Origin: Cyclaneusma minus
Taxonomy: Eukaryota; Ascomycota; Leotiomycetes; Marthamycetales; Marthamycetaceae
DNA length: 64,000 nucleotides
Direction: 5' to 3'
Assembly (NCBI GenBank): GCA_037179335.1
Contig: JAKZHN010000013.1
Location: 868,001 to 932,000, forward strand
Made by a program: the position numbers and the translations under genes. The notes below the pieces were generated by a model. That model was not told the origin of the DNA and made no database searches. It saw only the letters and a program-made list of their open reading frames with translations. Below are positions 23,007 through 35,270 of the stretch, one piece after another. Position 1 is the first letter of the stretch. The number at the start of each line of letters is the position of its first letter.

Positions 23007-25883
23007 ATGATGCCTCATTTCACCGCCTCCCATACCGATGCCGACACCCAGGCACCGGGTACAGAGGTGCCAGATACCCGCATGCGGTTGCCGCCAGCAG
23101 AAGCTGCGATTGACGATGACAGCGAGCTGTCACGTAGTCTGGCTTCCTCTCACTCAAGTCAGATCTCCCTAGAACAGAACCTGCAGGGGACAGGCTTCAC
23201 CACTCCAGAGAGATCAGACACATCGAAGTCAGAGTCACAAACAGAGGATCTACCATTTCCTCTACCACCACCACGGAATCCACCCACCGAAGTCCTGAAG
23301 CAAGACCAAAACACCCCAGACAACCATGTTCCTCGAGATGGACGTCTAATCCGCCTGACTGGAACCCATCCCTTCAACGTCGAAGCTCCCCTATCCGCCC
23401 TCTACAACGAAGGCTTCCTCACGTCGGCCGAGCTCTTCTACGTCCGAAACCACGGTGCCGTCCCCCTCGTCAAAGACTCAGAAGTTCCCGACTGGGAATT
23501 CAGTGTTGAAGGACTCGTCGAGAACCCCATCACGATATCTCTCCGTCAACTCCAATCCGAATACGAACAAATCACAGTCCCCATCACCCTGGTATGTGCA
23601 GGCAACCGCCGAAAAGAGCAAAATGTGGTCCGAAAAAGCAAAGGCTTCTCTTGGGGCGCTGCAGGAGTCTCAAATGCTCTCTGGACAGGTGTTGCAATGA
23701 GTGAAGTCATCGGAAGGGCTAGGCCGAAGAGAGGAGCAAAGTACGTATGCATGGAAGGCGCGGACAAACTGCCTAACGGCCATTATGGCACAAGCGTCAA
23801 GTTGAACTGGGCCATGGATCCGAATCGTGGAATCATGCTAGCCCACAAAATGAATGGCGAAGCACTAGCACCGGACCACGGCCGGCCATTACGTGCCGTA
23901 GTCCCTGGCCAAATTGGTGGACGCTCAGTAAAGTGGTTGAAGAAACTCATCATCACTGCTGAGCCTTCGGATAACTGGTATCATATCTACGACAACCGGG
24001 TGTTGCCGACAATGATCAGTCCGGAAGTCAGCGCGCAGGAACCCAAGTGGTGGACCGATGAGCGGTATGCGATCTATGACTTATCGACCAACTCGGCGAT
24101 TGCATACCCAGCACACGAAGAGACACTTGAAGTGGAAAACGGGCTCACAACATATCGAGCAAAGGGCTATGCATACGGCGGAGGAGGACGGCGCATCACC
24201 AGGGTGGAAGTAACGCTCGACAAGGGCAAGAGCTGGCTACTGGCAGACATCAAGTATCACGAAGATGCCTATCGGGACTTAGCAGTACACGACGGGCAGC
24301 AGCTCTTCGGCGGCAGGCTAGACATGGATTGGCGCGAGACATGTTTCTGCTGGTGTTTTTGGGAGATCGACCTGCCGGTGGATACAATGCGGAACTCTAG
24401 TGATATCATGGTACGGGCGATGGATGAGAGTATGAATGTGCAGCCAAGAGATATGTACTGGAGCGTACTGGGCATGATGAACAACCCCTGGTTCCGCGTT
24501 GCCATCATCTACGACGGCTCACAAATGCGCTTCGAGCACCCCACACAACCAGCTCTACTGCCCGGTGGCTGGATGGAGCGTGTCAAGAAAGCAGGTGGCA
24601 ATCTGACAAATGGCCAGTGGGGTGAGACTTTTGGAGGAGCCGAGGATGAGGTTGTTGCAGAGGAAGCGGCTAAGGAGATCAAAATGACGAAAGACGGTAT
24701 TGAGAGGCAAATCACGATTGAGGAGTTGCGAGAGCATGGTGGAGAGAATGAACCGTGGTTTGTGGTTCATGGCGAGGTTTATGATGGGACTATGTTTTTG
24801 GAAGGCCATCCGGGTGGCGCGACGAGCATTACGGGTGCTGCTGGGATGGATGCAAGTGATGAGTTCATGGCTATCCGTACGTCCCCTTTCCCTCATCTCC
24901 CTCCCCTTCACCCAATCCCAAACACCCCCCCATCCCAAAACTGAAACTAACACCCCTTTCTTCCCACAGATTCCGAAACCGCAAAAGCAATGATGGAAAA
25001 CTACCACATTGGAACCCTCGACAAAAACGCACGCAAGCTGCTATCTGAGCCTGTCAACGACGCTCCGGCCTCCAACGAGCCGCGTCCAGTCTTCCTGCAC
25101 CACAAAAACTGGAACAAAGCCGTGCTGTCCGCACGCACAAAACTCTCCTCCGATACACGCATGCTAACCTTCACCCTCGAGCACGAATCCCAAGCAATCG
25201 GGTTGCCTGTTGGCCAACACCTCATGATGCGTCTCCGCGACCCCGTCTCCCGCGACTCCATAATCCGCTCATACACACCCTATTCCTCCCCCTCCGACCT
25301 CGGCAAACTCGATGTTCTAGTAAAAGTGTATTTTGATACTCAGGAACGGAAGGGAGGGAAGATGACACAAGCACTGGAAGCCATACCGTTGGGCCATGCG
25401 GTGGATTTTAAGGGGCCGGTGGGGAAGTTTGAATATCTCGGCCGTGGAGTTTGTAAAGTGGCTGGGAAAGAACGGGTAGTGAGACGTTTCGTGATGATTT
25501 GCGCGGGGAGCGGTGTTACGCCTATTTGGCAGGTGCTGAGGGCTGTACTGGGGGATGAGGGGGATGAGACGAAGTGCTTGGTGTTGGATGGAAATCGGGA
25601 AGAGGGGGATATTTTGTGTAGGGAGGAGATGGATCAGCTGGCGGAGGGGAAAGAGAGGTGTAGGATTGTGTATACGCTGAGCAAGCCGGGGGAGGGCTGG
25701 AAGGGGGAGGTGGGGAGGGTGGGGAGGGGGCTTTTGGAGAGGGAGGTGGGGAGGTGTGGGGAGGGGGAGTTTGGGAAGGGGGAGAGTATGGTGCTTATTT
25801 GTGGACCGGGGGCTTTGGAGAAGAGTTTGCATAAGGAGCTTCATGAGATGGGGTGGGGGGATGAGGATATTTTGTTTTTCTAG
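23007..25883 (+). CDS. niaD: Assimilatory nitrate reductase
   Basis: Exons 23007-24876 and 24970-25883, with a 93-nt intron that splits a His codon; 927 aa. Domains in order: a variable N-terminus; the Mo-cofactor domain, with the Mo-ligand Cys197 in LVCAGNRRKEQN and GRPLRAVVPG; the Mo-cofactor dimerisation part; a cytochrome b5 domain with His601 in HPGG and the second heme His probably at 624, created by the splice; an FAD domain with RSYTPYS at about 723; and a pyridine-nucleotide domain with CAGSGVTP at about 801 and CGPGA near the end, finishing in DILFF. It reduces nitrate to nitrite in the cytosol; fungal enzymes mostly use NADPH. Neither nitrite reductase nor a nitrate transporter is in the window. 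Initiation could be at either of two adjacent ATGs. The last 350 bp are very G-rich. Confidence 0.95.
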
Positions 25884-27529
25884 GTGGGAACTTGGGATTA
25901 CTCGTGGGCGAGATAGAAGAAACCGGCGTTTGGGGGAATCATTAGGGGTTTGAAGCACTGACGAGATTTGGTTTTCAGCACCTGCTCCTCCTGCGAATGC
26001 CATGTCACATCATCAAGCTGTAAATAAAGTCCCAGTGAGTATAAATGGGCCCTACCATAGTCCAACTCTCTTTTCCCGTTGAACCTTCAGAGCGGGCCCA
26101 CTTACTCATGCCGGGTAGAATGAAGCGTTCTTCGCACCCTCTGCTAAGTTTTGGGTCTGTATGCATCATCTGGCACACATGTACCTTAGCTCTTCTGCGA
26201 ATTTACTCGATGAAGTATGCTACCTAGGTGACAGCAGTGTTGTCGCCCAGCAATCAGAAGCTTAAGTCTCTTGACGTATTCAGAGCAGTTCTCGTCCGAG
26301 GTCTTGGCAAATAGGACGACCAGAGAGCCTAAGAGGTATAAAATATATCTCGAACGCTCCATCAATGCTCTTTTCTTTCCAGTCGAAAGTGGTCCTGTCG
26401 GTCCTGAGCATGCTAAGCTTTTGCGGTGTTCTTTGCACAGGTGGTGTAGTGCTCAGTCCCTGAATTATCGACACATAGCACTTTTATGGAGTTTTCCTTG
26501 GAGGCTCCACTTTATGAGGTATTTTGGTGCTGCTTTTGGTGACAGTACTTAAAGTAATGACGGTGGTATTTTTTTGCGGTAGCAGCGCGTTTCCCTTCGT
26601 GGCACGCAACCACGAAATAGTTCAGGAATCCAACCATTTCGACGACTATTTCAATTTCATTGTTTCACATGTAGCTGCGAAAAGACGTGGATGTTTAATG
26701 AATTTTCTTGGTGGTGTTACATGTACTCTATCTAGACAATCCTGCCCTCGGCTCGCCTCCAAGCTCCCCGAGTCCCCATTTCTTCCAAGACAACAAACTG
26801 CCGCTATCGTTGATTTGACTACTCAAACTTCGTTGTCCTTAGTCCATCTGCCCGAACAGATATGTGAACTAAGACGAGTCAAGAGTTTGAGATGAGATAT
26901 GTCGAGACGGAGTCAGGATGTGAGAGGGAAGCTATCGTTCTTTTCTAGACGAAGCTGCCCTAGTCGAGAAAATCTTGATCGTCGAGACGACGTAGAACGA
27001 AGTCGGAGAGGGAATGGAGACGGTATGATGAGCAGGAAGACAAAGTGGGGACGGAGATGGCGTGAGCGTGAGGCTGATTTGAAGACGACTTATGTAGATG
27101 GGGAAGGATCGAGGCCGGTAGCAAGCAAAAAGTTTGAAGGTAGCGACCAGTAAGTTCGGGATCCAGTAGGATCAGAGCTCCGAGATGGGGCCCCAGAGCC
27201 ATGCAAATCCCATGGTGATTGACTAATTCAAGGGAGCGTCGTGGAAAAGACCGAGCGCCAAAGACTGAGTAGTGCGCCACTAAAGGAAGATGGAGTGGAG
27301 ACAAAGACGGCGGAAAGACAGTCAGAGGTTTGTCGGGCGATGCAGAAGATGTTTAGTAGAGCCACGGTTCCTTTGGATCAGGCACTGACTATGCGTATCT
27401 CATTGCGCCGTCGGGGATAATATCGGAACTAGAGAGGAAGTCGGGGTTGGCCTGGCTAGGGTAGTAGAACTGGAGCGCATCATGACCATATTGGTGAGTT
27501 GACGCGGTGTTGTAGCAGGCGGGCTGTGC
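25884..27529. other. Intergenic region between nitrate reductase and the gene array
   Basis: No supported gene. TATA-like sequences lie near 26039 and 26336. A copy of a dispersed repeat (27000-27240) is listed separately. Confidence 0.4.
27000..27240. repeat. Dispersed array-associated repeat, copy 1
   Basis: A purine-rich stretch followed by GGATCCAGTAGGATCAGAGCTC and GCCCCAGAGCCATGCAAA (27190-27207). The same blocks, in the same order, recur at 31550-31760 and partly at 57360-57600. It may be a duplicated intergenic module. Confidence 0.5.
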
Positions 27530-28819
27530 TCAATAAGGCCCCGCTATGTACTCATCGTAATTGCCGGTCTCATCGTCGCTGACGATCTCCTCTCTGCTGT
27601 GGTAATTGTAGAAGGGCTGGCCCGGGTAGTAGGATGGGGGCGTATCGGGACCAAGGTAGTAGGAGGTCTGCTCTGAGTCGGGAGTCGATGCATCGTAGGG
27701 GAAGTTGTGAGTGGCATGGGCCAGATAGGAAGTGGAGGCATTGAGACCCTGGTAGGGGGCGTTGTATTTATGATGAGCCAGAGAGTCGGGGATGCTGGTA
27801 TTGAAGTTTGCGACGTCTGAGGGAGGACCGTCGAAGGGGTTCGTTGCGCACATGGTGCCATTGACGAGACCACGAACACCAGTGTTGGCGGCACCAGCAG
27901 CGTAGGGGTCGCGCTGTGGGCCCTGAATTTTCAGGTAGTGAGCGGGTACCTCGCTGGTCTGCGCATCTCCATTCCCCATATGCACGTCATCTCCGTCTTC
28001 CACAAACCGTTCCATCCGTACGCCCTCGCTGGGCTCCTTGGAGCGCGCACTAGCAGTGACGTTTGGAGACACGGATAAGCAGCTATCGCGGTTGATCTGG
28101 GCTCTTTTGTACTCCGAGGCATTGGGCGCCGTGATAAGGGGCTTCTTGTTTGCCGGAAACTCGAGTGTCTGTTTCTCAACTCCGGGCTTCGTGATTGCAA
28201 TTCCGTGTCTCTTGGCCGCCTTCTCAAATGCGGTCTCCTTGATCGTGCACTGCGCCGCCTTGATTTCCTCGGATGTTGGTGACTCAGTTTGGAGGGCTGT
28301 GCTGGAGAAGTCCAGGCGGCTAGTAGGCATGTGTTGATTATTGGTCCCCTCATTGCTAGCTCGGTGTCGCTCGAGTGGTTTGTGTGATTCGGGGCACGAA
28401 GGCATACCACAACGGACTTCGACCATATTAGCTGCTCGGATCTCCACTCCGTGCTTTTGGGCCGCTTTCTGGAACTTCTCAATCTTGCCGCTCTTGGATC
28501 CGCTCAGCTCGGTCGAGATAAAATGGGTATGAACTCGCAGGACTGCGCGCTCCTTTGCGGCACTTCGGGACCCCCAAGATCTCGCGGACTAACAAGGCAG
28601 CAGTAAGCATTTGATGATTCCTGAGGAGTTGGAGCGCTTACGTTCTTTCTCGAACTTTCTTTTCGCCGCTCTCTCCCAATACTTCTCCCAATACTCCCTG
28701 ATGAAGCCTGGGTACGGTCCGTAGTCGTAGCCTGATGGAGCCGATACTTTCTGCCAATGCTCCCTGATGAGGCGGGGGTACGAGTTCCCTGACGAACACA
28801 TGTCGCAGTTCATAGACAT
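27530..28819 (-). CDS. Array gene P1: hypothetical low-complexity protein, intact reading
   Basis: Exons 28819-28642 and 28542-27530, joined by a phase-1 intron (28543-28641, acceptor GCGCGCAG); 396 aa. An acceptor closer to the donor (28589) would shift the frame. Exon 1 holds two related pieces, SYPRLIREHWQK and PYPGFIREYWEK, and a basic end. Exon 2 has two similar helical segments (FQKAAQKHGVEI and FEKAAKRHGIAI). Then comes a Tyr/Pro/Asn-rich tail with YPGQPFYNYH and an acidic patch, ending DEYIAGPY. The tail resembles those of P2 and P3. No RRM and no known domain. Upstream, at 28969-29000, is a GCGCTT...AAGCGC inverted repeat. Function unknown. Confidence 0.6.
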
Positions 28820-29630
28820 GTTGACGAGGTGTGGTAAGCTGCCTGCGGTTTGTGAGAGCTAGACTGTCGTGAAATGTCGTAGGGCAAAGGCAGAGGGAAG
28901 GAGAAGTAGAGGAATGGGAGCGCGCGAAGATTAAATAGCAAGAGCTCGGAAAGGTTAAGCGCCGGTACTCGCTACGCGCTTGTTTAAGCGCAGCGGAGAA
29001 AAAACAAAGCATTCCCGCTCCATCCCAAGATTATGTGGCCCGGTCGGTACATTTTAATTGGACGAATAGGGAGGAAAATTCCGTTTACTGTCTTCTAAAT
29101 TATATAAGGACAGACTGCAGCAGTTATAGCATTGGCTCTTTGGAAGTTGACTGAAAGTTCACTTCACATGCAATTACAGAAGATTTGTAGTGTTTTTGAA
29201 CACAAGAATTAGTCTGAAATTCACCAAGGCCGACCACTTAACTCTTTTTCCTTCTAAGTCCTTACATTCAACCACGGACACAAGAAGCTTGCTTTTTATC
29301 TTCCTCCATTTCCGCAGATGTAGTAGCATGAAAGCGGCGATGAACTTCTTAGAGGGCTAGATGGAAAGTTGGGTGTTGAGATTGGTCGAGGATGGATGGG
29401 GAGGGCGACGAAGCAAAGAGTCGAGTTGGTGGTGCAAATTAAGACCCCCATTGGGATTAGCGCCATGGTGGGACTTTAGAACCACGCGGTATTGGGAGGG
29501 TGGGTATGATGTTTAGACAATGGCGAATGCGGCGTAGAGACGGTGGAAGGCGAGGACACAGTCGGAGGCAGTTGGAAGTATGTCGGCCTGTCGAGCGCGC
29601 CCCTAACGTGGCTGCGAGCTCAACACCGAC
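28820..29630. other. Intergenic region upstream of P1
   Basis: Likely promoter of P1, including a GC-rich inverted repeat. No gene seen. Around 29380-29560 a purine-rich stretch loosely resembles the dispersed repeat. Confidence 0.4.
28969..29000 (-). promoter_or_regulatory. GC-rich inverted repeat upstream of P1
   Basis: CGCTACGCGCTTGTTTAAGC then GCAGCGGAG: the arms GCGCTT and AAGCGC are separated by four bases. It lies about 150 bp upstream of the P1 ATG, like the CTTCGC/GCGAAG repeats of P4 and P5. Confidence 0.4.
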
Positions 29631-30850
29631 CTACCAAATTCTCAGTTGCGCACCTGTCTGTACCATATCTCCAGAAGTCGATGATTCGCCTTCACCTTCG
29701 TCGACATAGAAACTGTAATAGACCTGGCCCATGGGCCCCTTGCAATAAGTCGAGGTGTCGCTTCTAAGTTGGTAAGGCGAGTTGTAGAGAGAGGCCAGCC
29801 GGCGTATTGGGGGTGTTGAGGATAGTAGCCGCACACATTGGCATTGAAGGCGTTATGGAAACCTGCCGTGATAACCATTCTCCCAGCGCTGGTAAGCCAC
29901 CGTGAGATCGTTGAGGAATGTATCCGAATACTTCTTCGAATTGCTGAAGACTTTGCCATCTACCCAGTCGGTGTTGTTCCGTCCCCAAACCAGCTGCTTC
30001 ACCACCAAAGCTCTCAACGGCGAACCCTCCTCGGGGCCGGACCGTATCCGTACTGAAGAGGCGGTGCGTAGATCGCGCCGGGGACTCCGTTGATCCCGGA
30101 GGTGGCGGTAGGGTACGTGTTGTAATAAGGGCTCCGAGTTCCAAAGTCGGTACCGGTGTATCTTCGCTCTGGGAGATCTTGGTCTCGGGGTAGGTGGTGA
30201 CATAAGGGTTTCTTTGAGGACCATAGGCATTGAGGTAGCGTGTTTCAGCCTCGTGGATCTTCTGGTCTGAGTCTTCGACTTCCAACTGGTTCCATCACCT
30301 CTTCTCGGCTCATTGTATCTTCGAGGGGGCCTGCCGCTTGCGTACTCGCTTCCTTGGAGACGGAGGAGGTCAATCTGTGATCGAGTTGAGCTCTCTCCAA
30401 CGCTTGCATCCGAGGCTTCTCGATTGTGACCTCGTTGGGTGAGCGAATCTCGATTGCATGCTTCCTGGCTGGGCGGATCTTGACAAAGACCTGCTGGGCT
30501 CTGTGTCTCCTCACCATGTTTGTTGACGGCGGAGTCTTTGACTTCGAGCTCGTTGGGTGAACGGATTTCGACTGCGTGCCTCCGCTTCTTCGTTGTATGT
30601 TCATCGACTCCCTCTTTCCCAACTATGGACTTCAAGGCTACGGGCTTAGCAACGTTATGTTCCTTGGCTGGGGATGTCTCGACTGGAAGCAACAAGGTTC
30701 GTGGTGTAGCAACGGGCGATTTGAGATAACTCGGCATGAACTGCTCGTTGATCTCATCGATAAGTCCATTACTGTTGGTAATCACATCGTCAGGTCGGAT
30801 GTAGGTGCTCTTGGGTTGCGGAGGTTCTTCGTGAAGCTAGCTTCTGTGGA
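29631..30850 (-). pseudogene. Array pseudogene P2: frameshifted copy with the NGLIDEIN motif
   Basis: The second-exon motif YIRPDDVITNSNGLIDEIN is intact near 30785. Coding character then moves between frames: a segment with HAIEIRSPNEV (about 30300-30600), one with RYLNAYGPQRNPYVTTYP (about 30180-30285), one with YNTYPTATSGINGVPG ending TGA at 30014-30016, then AFNANVCGYYPQHPQ and a last piece GPMGQVYYSFYVDEG ending at 29631. The closing peptides match P1 and P3. At least three frameshifts are needed. The first exon is not recognisable. Confidence 0.6.
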
Positions 30851-32179
30851 TCGAAGGAACTTTGCTTCCATGAACCGTCTGCTTGACTTGGCGTCGCTTG
30901 GTTGAGCGTACTAAAGCTCGCGGGGTAGTACCTGGGGGGCGAAGGTATCGCATCCCCCTGTTGACATCGTCAACCCCTACAATAGCTGGTCCCTATGTGC
31001 TAAAGATCTTCCGAAGACAGAGATAAGTCAGTGCTAACAGTCACTACTACCCAATTGTATCCCAGTCTCACCTTGTCGATTTCCCCCGAAAAGCAAGAAA
31101 GAAGAGATTTATAACATCATCAGCACCAGAATCAAAGATATTAGAAAGATAGAAGTCTCGAAGAAGTCTTTTGACATTGTCATTGAAGAACCTTGACTAG
31201 CTAGCTATAGAACAAGGATGTGGGTTCAAATGTATTGAAAGACAGGAAGCAGTTAGCTGAAGCCTTAGAAAAGAGAATGTCCTCAGCAAGACTACTGAAT
31301 CCTTGTGTCCACCTGCGCAGACTTTCCAGTCTTTCATGGGACTGGGAAGCTTGCATTGGTTGCTACGCAGTGAGTTCCGTCAATTCCACTTCACATCCAT
31401 CCAGTTCCTTCGCTATTGTTCAATGGCTTAACCTTCGGTCTTTCTGTTCAATGACAATAAGGACTGCATCTTAGAGTATAGATGCAAGAAATGCCACTGT
31501 GTTGATGTAGCAAGATGGTGCTCGGCGAGCAAATTATTTATTGATGGGAAGTCGGAGAAAGGGCTGAGAGTACGCGCATGGAGAGTAAGATGATGTGAGA
31601 AGGACTGATGAGAACGAAGGCGTTGTATGATCGAAGAGGGAGCGAGGGCGGAGCCGTTGCGAGGACGAGAGGCCGACGGAGATGAAGGGTGCAGATCCAG
31701 TGGGATTGGGGCTCTAACTCTAAGGCCCCCGAGCCATGCAAACATGAGTTGAGGTTGATGTGAGTGCTGCGTAGCTAGCATCGATGGGATATCGATGAAA
31801 TCGGGGGAAATGAGGCGAGATCCATGACGGAGAACGGTAGAACCAGAATGGAGAACCAAGACGAGGTGCGAATCAAGCAGAGGCAGCCAGGAATTTAGCT
31901 GTTAGGCGCCCATGATTGCGATTCCGAGGCCAATCACCAGAGCCTCATATTCTTGCCGGTGAGTGGCTCCCCGGAACTCGATCTTTTACAACATCTCGTA
32001 CAAATATGGCTTGTCCAACCCATCCACCAAACCAAGCCATGATGCTTCCCAATGGTGTCTCCACCCTGAAAAGTCCTGCCACTGCCGTGCCAGGCCAACT
32101 GCTCTCAAAGGATATCTATGATGCTGTTAAACGCCTGGCCGGAGTAGTATTATGGGGCGGGACCATAGTAACAGCTATC
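30851..32179. other. Intergenic region between P2 and P3
   Basis: No supported gene. A 143-codon minus ORF (31428-31859) lies over the second copy of the dispersed repeat and is probably chance. Confidence 0.4.
31550..31760. repeat. Dispersed array-associated repeat, copy 2
   Basis: GATCCAGTGGGATTGGGGCTC and GCCCCCGAGCCATGCAAA (31725-31742) follow a purine-rich stretch, as in copy 1. Confidence 0.5.
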
Positions 32180-32788
32180 CTAAAAGGCCTGGTTTGAGTA
32201 CAAAGGCAATGTCTCGGCTTCGTCGTCGTCGCCGTAGACGTCGTTCTGCAAGGGGTACCAGAGCGTGTGAGCGGTTTGGCCTGGGTAAGAAGTTGACGCA
32301 TAAGAACCGAAATGGTAGGAGGGATTGACGAAAGGCTGCTCGGTGGATTGATGATGATGGGGGCATTCTGGTCACTCGGGGCCGAGCATATTGGCGTTGA
32401 AGATTGCTTCTTCGGCTGAAGTATTATCGTAGGAGAAAGTAGGTGCAGACATGATGCTCTCAAGACCATTGAAACCAAAATCAGTCGTACCTGCGTACAG
32501 GTCGTGTGTACCCTGGACATCAAGGTGGGTGCCGTTGTGGCCATAGATGTCAAGGTAGCGATTGAGTGTCATGCCGGTTTGGTTATCTTCACTTCCTTTA
32601 CTCATGCCATCTGCGTCCACCGACAATTTGCACATGTTGCCCTCGCTGGATCCCACCCAACTCGTAAAAGGCATCCGAGTTCGTGCGGGTAGCAAAGCGC
32701 GAAGCTAGATCTTGACGAAAGACAGCGTTCAAGTAATGAACGAGCTCTGGCATTCCGTGAACTGGCATCTTTCCATGCTCGGCTTTCA
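32180..32788 (-). pseudogene. Array pseudogene fragment P3: C-terminal part with an in-frame TGA
   Basis: From about 32640 down, one frame reads NRYLDIYGHNGTHLDVQG, then AIFNANMLGPE, then TGA (32372-32374). It continues in the same frame with PECPHHQSTEQPF and SYPGQTAHTLWYP to a TAG at 32180-32182. The tail matches those of P1 and P2. The segment above 32695 is in another frame. It looks like the end of a decayed copy left when P4 was duplicated. Confidence 0.55.
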
Positions 32789-34294
32789 TCAGAACATCGA
32801 GAGGACCAGGAGTACCACCCGGAGGACCAGCAATCCGGTGCGCAGTGGAAGTGTCCGCTCCGGCATGTATTGATGGTCTTGCAAATAGTAGTTGGGTGCG
32901 CTGTCATCAAAGGCTTCCTGGGCAGCTGGGTTCGGATTGTACCAGTAAGGCGGTGCATCACGCGTGCAGACATCAGAAGCCGAGCCGTACTTGTAGAAGT
33001 GAGGCAGTGGGTAGATATTGCCCCCAAGACGATTCATACCAGTGTAGTAGGCGTCGGCATACATGCCGTACTGAAGACCTTGGGGGTTGAGGTAGTTGGC
33101 CGTGTACATGTTGCCTTGAACGATATGAGTGTCGGAAGGGGAGATGGCGACTCCACCGGCCTGGTACTCTTTAACGGCTGTCACGGACCATGCCAATGTG
33201 TGTGTGTGTGTGTCTATCTCTGAGCCCGAGCTGACCAAATGGTGTGTAGGTGTTTGGGGAGGTCGACAGGTAGAGAAAAGGAAAAGGATCGCGGCCATTT
33301 TAGCCGTTTTGTACATTGGTTTTTTTTCTCCGACACAGGAGGCGCAAATCGGTGAAATTGAAATGCGGGTCGAGATTCACATTCCTAAATTGCCTAGAAG
33401 AATGAGTGTGAACCGTGAGTGTATCGTTGCGAGTTAACCGTTAGAGAATGCTGTCTGCTACCACAGGAACCGTGGTTGAAGAGTGAGACGCTCGGGAGAT
33501 GTGACTGTAGGAAGATGGTGATGTTGTGATTGAGTTGGGCCTTTCGAGCTTTGCGTAGCGGCTTCTTCGTTAACAGCTTCTCGGCCGCGACCATCTGAAC
33601 CGCAAGCTTCAGCGCTTCTCGTTTCTCAATCACACGATTCTCAGCAATGCGCTTCTCCACCGCAACATTCATGGCCATACGCTTTTCCATGGTGTGCTTC
33701 TCGGCTACGCGCTTCTCGATTGCTATTTTCATGGCTAGGCGCTTTTGAATTGCGCACTCCTCGAAAGTGCCCTTTTCGACTGCGACTGCGACTACGCGTT
33801 TCTCCACTGGGTGAAATCCGATTGCCTGCGGCTTGGCTGGGGGAGACGAATTTCGGGAGGCAGAGGGAGGTGACTTGGGATCGCGAGGATATGCGGGCAT
33901 GACTCGTTCGTTAATATCATCGATCAGTCCGTTGGAATCGGTTATGACGTCGTCAGGGCGGATGTAGCCATTGTTGGCTGGAGACATCTCCTCACGAGGC
34001 GAGCTTGGACAGTCCGAGGATGCTTTTGCGCAATGGTGGCCCAAGGACGAGTTGTCATGGCGGGAGGCTTGGAAGAACGAGAGCAGTTAGCGTTAATGAT
34101 TCTTGAGAGGTCTCCAAAGTAGCTTGGAAGAGATGGGCTCAGTGCTCACTGTGTAGTTCGCGGTCAACCAGACTATTCAAAGGCTGCTGCACGCAACGCC
34201 TTGGAGGAGCCAGCTTCGACTGCTCCTTGTGGCGCAGGTACTTCTGCACCATTTCGTTTAGTTCACGTAGCCTAGTTTGCGGTGATGGAGACAT
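32789..34294 (-). CDS. Array gene P4: NGLIDDIN-motif protein, 3' structure uncertain
   Basis: Exon 1 (34294-34150) encodes MSPSPQTRLRELNEMVQKYL and a basic stretch. A phase-1 intron (34068-34149, branch GCTAAC) joins it to exon 2 from 34067. Exon 2 has YIRPDDVITDSNGLIDDIN, then a run of EKR-type repeats (AIEKRVAEKHTMEKRMAMNV) likely to form a long helix. The frame stops at 33394-33396. A second open stretch, about 33200-32789, reads GNMYTANYLNPQGLQYGMY and is a family-type tail in another frame. An unplaced intron over the GT microsatellite (33197-33211) or a frameshift could explain this. The upstream CTTCGC/GCGAAG repeat supports the start. Confidence 0.5.
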
Positions 34295-35270
34295 GATGAG
34301 AGATATGAGACGAAGTGTGCTTGGCTGTGTCTGAGTATCGCAGAACGATGCTAGGAGCAAGATGGAGGGGGAGAGAAGATCTGGGGATCGCGCCAAGATT
34401 GTATACAGAGGCTGAGCTTCGCTAAGCGGGCAAGCGAAGCGGAGGGAAGGAAAGCATATTTTTGTGCCGGAAGCCCGTGGGGCCTTGGGGTCGGCTCTCT
34501 GCTTATTTCAAATACGTTTTGCACGAGTTATTATTCTCTGTATTATTTGAAAGTATCTTCACAAGTAATTGCAAAAAGATGAGCTTCCTTTGCAGGTGGA
34601 TTGGGCTACTTGTAAGCGGATGACGGCGAGCTCATCCGACGTGTACTACCTTACTAACTATTCGCATTGAACTTTATCCGAACCTCCTTTCTCCACTTCC
34701 CACCCTCCAACCCAAGTCCCCAAAAGACCAGCCAGAACGTCAGAGTCTCGCAATACTTGTTAAAAATTAGGACACAAGCTTGAGTTCGCTAGGGTTTACT
34801 TCTCGCGTTCCATGCGCTTCCCCCCCACCCCCCCCCCCCCCCAAAAAAAAGTCAGTGCAGATATTACGAAGTACAACGAATAACGAAACACGATTAATGA
34901 CGACAAAAGTCTCGGCTTGGAATTATTAAGTACTAGCCAGCTATCAAGTGGAAAGCGCATGGTGCAAGAATGAGAAAGATGCAAGAACTCAGACGCGCCG
35001 TAAGCCAGAACCAAGCAAGACCCGGGTAAGGTAAGAACAGCCGCAGTCGCACTAACGTTTTGAGAAAGCCATTATTTCCATCGCTGTATCCAGGCTCGGG
35101 TATACTGAGCCACCGACTCCCCAAATTCGAGATACATACGTGAACTCCAAGCCAAGAAACCCGCTAGAAGAAATCTCATTCATTTCTACTTGGAGATGCA
35201 ATCCCGATCCAAAGATGCGGGAACCATGCGTATTGAAGTCTGGCATAGCCGCGTGTTGTCCTCCGAAGCC
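34295..35270. other. Intergenic region between P4 and P5
   Basis: Likely P4 promoter and P5 3' flank. It holds a C-rich/A-rich tract (34811-34850). No gene seen. Confidence 0.4.
34415..34450 (-). promoter_or_regulatory. Conserved inverted repeat upstream of P4
   Basis: CTTCGCTAAGCGGGCAAGCG then AAGCGGAGGGAAGGAAA. The arms CTTCGC and GCGAAG are 11 bases apart. Almost the same block lies upstream of P5. It is about 120 bp from the P4 ATG. Confidence 0.5.

Noticed and set aside
31428..31859. 143-codon minus-strand ORF
   Set aside because: Lies on a dispersed repeat whose other copies do not keep the frame.
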